Of a stretch of DNA of 15,474 bases, positions 7,820 through 13,594 are shown in pieces; the first letter of the stretch is position 1; every line of letters begins with the position of its first letter. Both the position numbers and the translations under genes were made by a program. This DNA is from Marisimplicoccus framensis_A. GTDB taxonomy: Bacteria > Bacteroidota > Bacteroidia > Flavobacteriales > Flavobacteriaceae. A model generated the notes under the pieces. The model was not told the DNA's origin. It did not search any database and saw nothing but the letters and a program-made list of their open reading frames with translations. The stretch is from assembly GCA_042088875.1 (NCBI GenBank), contig JBELLF010000023.1, positions 1 to 15,474 of the forward strand. Direction: 5' to 3'.

Positions 7820-8678
7820 ACTCCACTTCTAACTTATACATATATGGATTTCCAAGTCCTTCATCTTCAGAAGTTACCCAAAACAACTTTTCACTGATAA
7901 TTTTTACAGCTTCAATTTGAGCTCTTTCAATGGGAATACTATATTTTTTAAAAGAGTTATTTAGTGGATTACTAATATCAAAATCTTCAAACAAAATTAA
8001 ATATTGTTTACCTCTAGGTGAGTAACTAACCAAAGCAAGAATGCCAGTATCACTGTCATAGTCCCCACCAGTTATTAATGAATTGACACTAAAATTAGCA
8101 ACACTAGATAGACCTTGTTTTTCTTCTAGTGTATCATCAATTAAATAAAGATCAGTATTTAAAGAGTCTCTATCTTTTGAAAAAAGAGCAATTTTATCTT
8201 CTATTATTAGTAGTGCTTCTGCATCATATTTATGTTTTGCAGAAGGGAAAAAAGACTCTTGATCAGAATAAAAAATATCAATTTTATCATTAATACTAAA
8301 ATCAGCTATTTTTACTTTTATAATATTTAAATTATCTCTAGTTCCAAAATTATTTCCTGTGTCAGCAATGTAAATATAATTTTTATCTGCAGTAATATCT
8401 TCCCAGTCATTGTTATAAATTTCCCAAGAAGATTCTTTTTTCAGTTTTATAGAATTTATTATCTCTCCACTTAGATTAAAAAAAAATAAACTTGGCTCTC
8501 CTCCAGAATCATTATGCGTTACAAAGACGTTATTTAAAATTTCTAATCCAGACGTTTCATTTATAATTTTTGGTAAAATAACTATCTCGATAATTTCAGC
8601 AGAATCAAAATTTTGATCTTCATTATTATTTGAACAACTAGATATTACCAGTAATGTTAAAAAGAAATATTTTTTCAA
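7818..8678 (-). CDS. Lipoprotein, predicted beta-propeller (phytase-like/SdiA-regulated-like)
   Basis: Uncharacterised 286-residue lipoprotein. The leader MKKYFFLTLLVISSC carries a lipobox (ISSC, Cys15) followed by a Ser/Asn/Glu/Asp-rich tether. The mature part shows the repeated motifs of a family common in Bacteroidota: SGLE...THNDSGG (about 43-59), NDWEDI (about 89-94), IADTGNN (about 103-109), YDAEAL (about 150-155), GGDYD, RAQIEAV (about 252-258) and SEDEG. The repeated acidic Asp/Glu pairs at blade edges resemble calcium- or metal-lined propellers such as the phytase-like esterase group, but no activity is established. It is the last of three minus-strand lipoprotein genes and starts 3 nt after its upstream neighbour, so it is very likely co-transcribed. 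The fold is inferred from the motif pattern. Confidence 0.75.
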   Translation of the reverse strand: MKKYFFLTLLVISSCSNNNEDQNFDSAEIIEIVILPKIINETSGLEILNNVFVTHNDSGGEPSLFFFNLSGEIINSIKLKKESSWEIYNNDWEDITADKNYIYIADTGNNFGTRDNLNIIKVKIADFSINDKIDIFYSDQESFFPSAKHKYDAEALLIIEDKIALFSKDRDSLNTDLYLIDDTLEEKQGLSSVANFSVNSLITGGDYDSDTGILALVSYSPRGKQYLILFEDFDISNPLNNSFKKYSIPIERAQIEAVKIISEKLFWVTSEDEGLGNPYMYKLEVE

Positions 8679-8681
8679 ACT

Positions 8682-9881
8682 TTAAATGTCTTTAGAACTT
8701 AATTTTACAGCCTTTAATTGATTGTTTTCATTTCCAAAAATAGTCCAAACAATAAATATTTCGTCATTAAATATCTCTAATTGAGGTACCCCCGTATTAC
8801 GGCCACTATCAATTTTAGAAATTGTAATTGGCTTTGAAACTGTTCCATCTATTGCAACTTTTTTTATTCTTAAATATGTATCAAAATCATCCATCTCCAT
8901 ATAACTAACAACCACTTCCTTATCATTTAAGTAAACAATATCTACTCTTCCAATAGCATTATTATCATTAATTTGTATTGGAGAACCAAAAGAGGACCCA
9001 TAAGATTCTGAAAAAGAAAGATTAACTCTTGGTTTTCCCTCTGAAACAGTAAACCAACTTACAGCGATATTACTAGAATTAGACACAACCTTAGGACCAT
9101 TTACTGGACATCCATATATTACCCATCCATCATTATGAACTGGAGTGGGAGCCTCCCATTTTTTATCTATATTTCTTGATACATATATATCTCGAACTTC
9201 TTTTTCACTTCTATCTCTATATACGACCAAAGGTCCTTTATCAGTATTTGTTATTGATGTCTGACAACAATCACAAACTGATGCATCTAATTCAACTTCA
9301 TTAACAATATCTCCACTATTTGTGATTTCAGCAAACCGAATGGTCATTGGTCTATGATTTCCATTTGCATCTTTCTCTACTGTATTTCTTCCGTCCAGCC
9401 AGGTAATAAAAAAACCATCTTTTTCTTTTGCAACCATACTAACAAAACCATGCTCTGCTTTGAAGCCATCAGTGTTTAATATAAAATCTTCTTTTACTTT
9501 TTCACCGGATAATTTAGTTAGACTTAAAAAAACATCATAAGTGTATGTGCCAGAAGCAGATTTTTTGAGGTAGCTTGTTAGAACCTGGTTTCCACTAATC
9601 GCATGAGTTGGAAAATCAGCCCAATTTACAAACCAGTCAGAACCAATTGCTATTTTTTGGGCCTTAGTCCATTCTTCGTTTTTATACTGTCTGAAATTTA
9701 ACTCAGCATTCATGTCTTCGTCACTAGAAATCCATGTCAATGATAATGAGCCATTATTTGAAACTAAACTAGGCTGCGCATTACTATTATCATAAATAAA
9801 AGATATTTCTTCTATAAGTGTGTCTTTTGATGAACAAGACAATATACATAACAAAGAAAAGATTAAAATAGATTTATTCAT
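8682..9881 (-). CDS. Lipoprotein with BNR/sialidase-like propeller and CxCC motif
   Basis: Predicted 399-residue lipoprotein: leader MNKSILIFSLLCILSC with lipobox ILSC (Cys16). The mature part has degenerate BNR/Asp-box-like repeats (for example SFSESYGSSFGSP and SRNIDKKWEAP), suggesting a sialidase-type six-bladed propeller. The standout feature is Cys203-Asp-Cys205-Cys206-Gln, with a fourth cysteine, Cys258, in the YGCPVNGP segment; both lie in a block (VYRDRS...DIYVSR...DGW.I.GCPVNGP) that looks well conserved. I recall similar proteins being annotated as exo-alpha-sialidase, but I see no sialidase catalytic set, so that name should not be read as an activity. Four clustered cysteines suggest a metal or disulfide site. 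A TlpA-like thioredoxin lies 7 nt upstream and a second propeller 3 nt downstream, supporting a redox-linked envelope role (inference). Confidence 0.78.
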   Translation of the reverse strand: MNKSILIFSLLCILSCSSKDTLIEEISFIYDNSNAQPSLVSNNGSLSLTWISSDEDMNAELNFRQYKNEEWTKAQKIAIGSDWFVNWADFPTHAISGNQVLTSYLKKSASGTYTYDVFLSLTKLSGEKVKEDFILNTDGFKAEHGFVSMVAKEKDGFFITWLDGRNTVEKDANGNHRPMTIRFAEITNSGDIVNEVELDASVCDCCQTSITNTDKGPLVVYRDRSEKEVRDIYVSRNIDKKWEAPTPVHNDGWVIYGCPVNGPKVVSNSSNIAVSWFTVSEGKPRVNLSFSESYGSSFGSPIQINDNNAIGRVDIVYLNDKEVVVSYMEMDDFDTYLRIKKVAIDGTVSKPITISKIDSGRNTGVPQLEIFNDEIFIVWTIFGNENNQLKAVKLSSKDI

Positions 9882-9888
9882 ATTACAG

Positions 9889-10377
9889 TTAAAGCATCTT
9901 TAATTTATTTATAATTTCTTCAGAATCCCACTCAACTACTCCTACAATAGTTTCAACTATCTCTCCAGTTTCGTTAAAAACATATGAAGTAGGCATAGCA
10001 TAAACTCCAAGTGTTTCAAAGGATTTATTTGATTTCAAAAACTTTAAATCAAAATTCATTTCATTTTTAAAATTAGATATCTTGGAGATTGTTTCATCTG
10101 AAACTAATAAAAAAGTATAGCCGTATTCCTCTAATATTTTTTCAGCTCTTATCATGCTAGGCATCTCTTTTATACATGGTGCGCACCATGTTGCCCAGTA
10201 ACTAATTACGACTTTTCCATTATTAAATTCTGAAAGGTTTAAAACATTTTCGTCCAAATCAACAAATGAGCTTTTCAATTGTAAAGATTCTAACTCAGAT
10301 ATTTTATTATTTGTAACGGTTGAGTTGCATGCAAATAATAAAAAATAACTTAATGTAAATAGAGCAGTCTTTCCCAA
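9889..10377 (-). CDS. TlpA/ResA-like thioredoxin-fold lipoprotein
   Basis: Membrane-anchored thiol-disulfide oxidoreductase facing the periplasm, 162 residues. The leader MGKTALFTLSYFLLFAC ends in a plausible lipobox (LFAC, Cys17). The thioredoxin domain has the active site WC65APC68 after the strand KVVISYWAT, and the cis-Pro segment MPTSYVF (about 122-128). The helix after the CxxC begins IKEMPSM, as in TlpA/ResA proteins. The start codon is TTG at 10377: an in-frame stop lies 10-12 nt upstream and no ATG precedes the leader. ResA/TlpA relatives reduce apo-cytochromes or metal-site cysteines. Here the immediate downstream gene encodes a cysteine-rich propeller, a possible client. First gene of the three-lipoprotein set. 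Confidence 0.92.
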   Translation of the reverse strand: MGKTALFTLSYFLLFACNSTVTNNKISELESLQLKSSFVDLDENVLNLSEFNNGKVVISYWATWCAPCIKEMPSMIRAEKILEEYGYTFLLVSDETISKISNFKNEMNFDLKFLKSNKSFETLGVYAMPTSYVFNETGEIVETIVGVVEWDSEEIINKLKML

Positions 10378-10379
10378 TT

Positions 10380-10523
10380 TTAAATTTTAATAAAGTTAAA
10401 AAAATTAAGATTTTTTTCTCTTATCTTTCTTTTTAGGTAATTTTTTAGCAGATCTGTTCCATAATTAGAAGCACTATACCCGCCTTCACTATAAATAAAG
10501 CTAAAGCCTTCTAGAATAAACAT
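10380..10523 (-). other. Possible small ORF of 47 codons
   Basis: An ATG at 10523 opens 47 codons ending at TAA 10380-10382, 2 nt before the TTG start of the TlpA-like gene. The peptide starts hydrophobic (MFILEGFSFIYSE), continues GGYSASNYGTDLL and ends very basic (KNYLKRKIREK then an Asn/Phe-rich tail). It is not recognised. It could be a small leader gene of the lipoprotein operon, a remnant, or chance in AT-rich sequence. An overlapping 10-codon frame begins at 10543 (MKKFLRICLF). Low confidence. Confidence 0.25.
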
Positions 10524-10585
10524 ATACGCAAGAATTTTTTCATACTAAGTAATTAATTTTTAAGTATTTATGTAATTTTTTTTAA

Positions 10586-10593
10586 TATCTTTA
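10586..10593 (+). promoter_or_regulatory. Candidate Bacteroidota -7 element
   Basis: TATCTTTA matches the Bacteroidota consensus TAnnTTTG at seven of eight positions counting the free positions. It lies about 45 nt upstream of the HTH gene's GTG start. No clear TTG -33 element is present at the expected distance, so the call is weak. Confidence 0.25.
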
Positions 10594-10598
10594 CATTC

Positions 10599-10616
10599 TT
10601 GCTTGATTTTAAGCAA
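10599..10616. promoter_or_regulatory. Candidate operator: inverted repeat TTGCTT-N6-AAGCAA
   Basis: A perfect 6-bp inverted repeat with a 6-nt spacer (GATTTT), located 20-37 nt upstream of the HTH gene's start and just downstream of the candidate -7 element. The position suits an operator for autoregulation by the HTH protein or a small 5'-leader hairpin. Short palindromes arise by chance in AT-rich DNA, so this is a suggestion only. Confidence 0.3.
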
Positions 10617-10627
10617 TTAACAAACTT

Positions 10628-10637
10628 ACAAATTTGT
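10628..10637. promoter_or_regulatory. Palindrome ACAAATTTGT over the HTH start codon
   Basis: A perfect 10-bp palindrome whose last two bases are the first two of the GTG start codon at 10636. If bound by a protein or paired in RNA it could block initiation. Being AT-rich it may be coincidental. Confidence 0.22.
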
Positions 10638-10980
10638 GACTAAAAACTGGTTAGAAATAGATCATATAAATAATTTTCCTAGTGGAGTTAGATCTGTCTA
10701 TTATAATGGTAGAAGAGTTAAAAGGCAAGAGGTTGAAATTGAGAGGAGTTACCATGAGGTTTCTAAATCAAACTACGATATTTCTAATATTCCGGAGCGT
10801 ATAAATTATCTTCCAAAAAAACAAGCAGCTGAATACCTAGGTATTAGTGAAAGCACATTAACCAGGTATCACATTAATGGTAAGCTTAACTGGATAACTA
10901 GAAGAAATAGAACTCCAATTTATAAAAGAGAAACACTAGATAGTTTTAAGGAAAAAAATAAAGGAAAACTACTATCTTAG
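10636..10980 (+). CDS. Small HTH_17/excisionase-like DNA-binding protein
   Basis: Predicted 114-residue DNA-binding protein. The C-terminal half (about 59-107) is a winged HTH of the MerR/excisionase (HTH_17) type: LPKKQAAEYLGISESTLTRY is the helix-turn-helix, followed by a wing (LNWITRRNRTPIYKR) and a capping helix. The N-terminal 55 residues (MTKNWLEIDHINNFPSGVRSV...) are unrecognised and may mediate oligomerisation or ligand sensing. The start is GTG at 10636; there is no in-frame ATG nearby. It lies 19 nt upstream of the dgcA-like gene on the same strand, suggesting one transcript and a role as local regulator of D-glutamate utilisation (inference). HTH_17 proteins are also common as prophage or plasmid excision factors, but no integrase or att site is seen here. 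Confidence 0.75.
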   Translation: MTKNWLEIDHINNFPSGVRSVYYNGRRVKRQEVEIERSYHEVSKSNYDISNIPERINYLPKKQAAEYLGISESTLTRYHINGKLNWITRRNRTPIYKRETLDSFKEKNKGKLLS

Positions 10981-10999
10981 ACCATCTTTTTCTATTTAG

Positions 11000-12049
11000 A
11001 TGATAGTTAATTTTCATAAAGTAAATCTTAAAAAAAAACATCCACTTCAAATTAGTAGAGGTACCCACGATAAATCTCAAAATTTATTTATTGAACTCAT
11101 TAAAGATGGAACTACTGCTTGGGGGGAATCCGCTCCAGGCAAAACTGAGGGAGCTTCTAATGCAGATGAAGTTGAAAAATCTTTATTGAAGCTTATTGAA
11201 ACTGGTATTGACTCGCTGTCTATATATGAAATACATCAGAGAAGTAAAGAACTCAATATACCACCGTGTGCTTATGCTGCTATAGATATAGCTTTATGGG
11301 ACTGGAAAGCAAAAAAAGCAGGATTGCCTTTAAGTAGTCTTTTAGGATTTCCTAATCCATCTATTCCAACCTCTATAACAGTTGGAATAAACCCTCCTGA
11401 AATAATAAAACAGAGAGTTGAAATTATTCTTTCAAATCCTCAGATTAAAGCATTAAAAATTAAACTTGGATCCCCTGATGGAATAGAATATGATAAAATG
11501 ATATATTCTCAAGTATTGGAGTCGACAACAAAATCTGATATATCTATTAGAGTTGATGCAAATGGTGGATGGAGTATAGATGAAGCCAAGTTAATGATGA
11601 AATGGCTTGCTGAGAGGAAAGCCGAATATATTGAGCAACCTCTAGTTGAAGGGGAAGAAGATAAATTGAAGTATTTATTTGAAAGCAGACCTTTGCCAAT
11701 ATTTATTGATGAGTCATGTAGATTTTCAGAAGATGTGGTAAGATACTATGAATATGTAGATGGAGTTAATCTAAAATTAATGAAGTGTGGAGGAATAACT
11801 GAAGCATTAAGGATTTTAAATGTAGCCAAATCTTATAATTTAAAAACTATGATAGGCTGCATGAGTGAATCATCAATAAGTATATCAGCTGGAGCTTCAA
11901 TATCAGGAATAATAGATTATGTAGATCTTGATTCTCACTATAATTTAGATCCAGATCCTAGTGAAGGAGCTAAAATGATTGATGGAATTACTATGAATAA
12001 TAACAAACCTGGACATGGTTCAAAATTAAAAATCGAAAATTATGCTTAA
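11000..12049 (+). CDS. dgcA: Enolase-superfamily racemase/epimerase, probable N-acetyl-D-glutamate racemase DgcA
   Basis: Mg-dependent enolase-superfamily enzyme of the dipeptide epimerase (L-Ala-D/L-Glu epimerase) group, 349 residues. The N-terminal capping domain includes WGESAPG. The barrel carries the KxK pair Lys153/Lys155 (LKIKLG), metal ligands Asp186 (VDANGGW), Glu212 (EQPL) and Asp237 (DESC), and the opposite Lys259 in NLKLMKCGG, followed by GCMSESSIS. All catalytic residues are present. Classic family members epimerise L-Ala-D-Glu from murein. Because the next gene, overlapping by 8 nt, is a DUF1611/DgcN protein, the better call is DgcA, which converts N-acetyl-D-Glu to N-acetyl-L-Glu in the D-glutamate catabolic route described in marine bacteria. 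Substrate is inferred from gene context; epimerase activity on dipeptides remains the alternative. Confidence 0.85.
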   Translation: MIVNFHKVNLKKKHPLQISRGTHDKSQNLFIELIKDGTTAWGESAPGKTEGASNADEVEKSLLKLIETGIDSLSIYEIHQRSKELNIPPCAYAAIDIALWDWKAKKAGLPLSSLLGFPNPSIPTSITVGINPPEIIKQRVEIILSNPQIKALKIKLGSPDGIEYDKMIYSQVLESTTKSDISIRVDANGGWSIDEAKLMMKWLAERKAEYIEQPLVEGEEDKLKYLFESRPLPIFIDESCRFSEDVVRYYEYVDGVNLKLMKCGGITEALRILNVAKSYNLKTMIGCMSESSISISAGASISGIIDYVDLDSHYNLDPDPSEGAKMIDGITMNNNKPGHGSKLKIENYA

Positions 12050-13073
12050 ATCAAGTGATAAGATTGCAATTTGGATGGAAGCCAGCATAGATGATGACTT
12101 TGGAAAAATGGGAATTAGCGCTCTTAGATACTTAAATAATGAAATTATTTGTGTTATAGATTCAGTGTTTGCTGGAAAAAAAATCTCTGAGGTATCGATT
12201 ATAAATAAAGATATACCAATTGTAAATTCTCTAAATAATGCTAAGAATATGGGAGCTAATGTATTGCTTTTAGGAGTTTTAACATCTGGAGGTACTAGAC
12301 CAAAATCTTGGGATTCGGTTATTAAAAAATCAATAGAGATGGGAATGTCAATAATAAATGGATTACATGATCAAATCAATCCAGAATTTTCAAAATACAG
12401 AGTAAACGATGAACAATGGATTTGGGATACCAGAGTTCCACAATTTATGCCTAAAATAGGTTCTGCCAAGGCATCTGAATTGTCTAATAAACGAGTACTT
12501 ATGATTGGAACTGATATGGCTGCAGGTAAAATGACTGTTGGACTTGAGCTTTATTCATATTTAAGAAACAAAGATTTAAATGTTGGATTTGTTGCAACAG
12601 GTCAGGTAGGAATTACAATTACAGGAGCAGGGATTCCTTTAGATGCATATAAGTTAGATCATGCATGTGGAGCTGTAGAATCTGCCGTAATTAATCAAAA
12701 AGATAAAGATATAGTAATTGTGGAGGGACAAGGGTCAATTCTCCATCCTGGAAGTTCTGCAACATTACCTTTAATGAGAGGTACCTGTCCAACTCACATG
12801 ATTTTATGTCACATTGCTAGAAATAATTCTCTTAGATCTCTAGAGAAAATTAAAATTCCTGATTTAAAGAAATTTATAGATTTAAATGAGCAAGTTGTAT
12901 CAGTGATTGGCACATATCCAAACGCAAAAGTAATAGGTGTTGCACTAAATACTATTCAAATGGAAAATAATGAGGCTCTTGATATTATAAAAAAAGTTGA
13001 GGAAAATACGGGGCTTCCTTCAACGGATGTTATTAGATATGGTGGAGATAAAATTTTTGATGAATTACTTTAA
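12042..13073 (+). CDS. dgcN: DUF1611 P-loop protein, probable D-glutamate N-acetyltransferase DgcN
   Basis: Cytoplasmic 343-residue DUF1611 protein. The N-terminal Rossmann-like domain is about 1-130. The C-terminal P-loop domain has a Walker A-like GTDMAAGKMT (Gly156-Thr165, Lys163), TGQVGITITGAG (about 187-198) and a Walker B-like DIVIVEGQGS (Asp223-Ser232), followed by HPGSSATLPLMRG. The family has been assigned D-glutamate N-acetyltransferase activity (DgcN), using acetyl-CoA to make N-acetyl-D-Glu, the substrate of DgcA. Its ATG lies inside the dgcA-like gene (8-nt overlap), so translational coupling is likely, which fits an enzyme pair acting in sequence. It ends 8 nt before the convergent YkuK-like gene. 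Family assignment is firm; activity rests on the family and the gene pair. Confidence 0.87.
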   Translation: MLKSSDKIAIWMEASIDDDFGKMGISALRYLNNEIICVIDSVFAGKKISEVSIINKDIPIVNSLNNAKNMGANVLLLGVLTSGGTRPKSWDSVIKKSIEMGMSIINGLHDQINPEFSKYRVNDEQWIWDTRVPQFMPKIGSAKASELSNKRVLMIGTDMAAGKMTVGLELYSYLRNKDLNVGFVATGQVGITITGAGIPLDAYKLDHACGAVESAVINQKDKDIVIVEGQGSILHPGSSATLPLMRGTCPTHMILCHIARNNSLRSLEKIKIPDLKKFIDLNEQVVSVIGTYPNAKVIGVALNTIQMENNEALDIIKKVEENTGLPSTDVIRYGGDKIFDELL

Positions 13074-13081
13074 AAAAATTA

Positions 13082-13531
13082 TTACTTACAATGGTGATCA
13101 GCCGCTCTTGTAGCAATTTGATTATTTGGTTTTACATTAACCTTATATCCTAGGGAGTTTGCCCAACCTTTTGTTGCAGAGATTAATTTATTAGACCTAT
13201 GATTTTCATCTGAGTTATAATCCATGTCAATTTCAACTTGAACACTTACTTGTTTTGTTAGCCATTCTGCTACTTTGATACTATATTCAGCTTCAAGCCA
13301 AAGTCTTTTCCAAATATCGTTTATAACATCACATGAAGACTTACTGAGAATGTAGTGTACACCTCTTGTCCCAAGTCTATATGCAATTACACTTGTGTAG
13401 TTTGTTTTTTTACCTATGTTTTGAGAATCAGATCCAATATGAATTTTTGCATGTGGATAATTCTTTAATATAGATAAGGTGTGATTTACAGGATCAATAT
13501 TATTGCCTTTGACATCCTTAAATAATCTCAT
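13082..13531 (-). CDS. YkuK/DUF458 family RNase H-fold protein
   Basis: Predicted 149-residue protein with a ribonuclease H-like fold, DUF458/YkuK family; its cellular role is not established. Candidate catalytic carboxylates appear in RNase H order: Asp35 in HIGSDSQ (strand 1), Glu80/Glu82 in LWLEAEYS (helix), Asp102/Asp104 in VEIDMDYN (strand 4) and Asp145 in AADHHCK (last helix). The SNKL segment (113-116) and VNVKPN strand are family landmarks. The ATG at 13531 gives a complete first strand. It converges on dgcN with an 8-nt gap and diverges from the M20 amidohydrolase over 63 bp, so it forms its own transcript. A nuclease or nucleic-acid-processing role is inferred from the fold. Confidence 0.88.
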   Translation of the reverse strand: MRLFKDVKGNNIDPVNHTLSILKNYPHAKIHIGSDSQNIGKKTNYTSVIAYRLGTRGVHYILSKSSCDVINDIWKRLWLEAEYSIKVAEWLTKQVSVQVEIDMDYNSDENHRSNKLISATKGWANSLGYKVNVKPNNQIATRAADHHCK

Positions 13532-13594
13532 TTTCTAAAATAAATATTATTTGTAAATTAAACTCTTAATAAAACTCTAAATTATTATTAACTA

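Larger units (their letters stand above)
10378..10635. other. Divergent intergenic region between lipoprotein operon and HTH-dgc operon
   Basis: The longest stretch without an established gene (258 bp). It must hold promoters for both the minus-strand lipoprotein genes and the plus-strand HTH gene. It contains the possible 47-codon frame on the minus strand, a -7-like octamer at 10586-10593 and two small palindromes close to the HTH start. I saw no tRNA, repeat or mobile-element remnant. Confidence 0.6.

Noticed and set aside
8682..9881. Calling the CxCC propeller a sialidase
   Set aside because: Only weak BNR-like repeats support it; no sialidase catalytic residues could be placed and the cysteine motif suggests another role.
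10636..10980. Reading the small HTH protein as a phage or plasmid excisionase
   Set aside because: No integrase, attachment repeats or tRNA target is visible nearby and the gene leads a metabolic operon.
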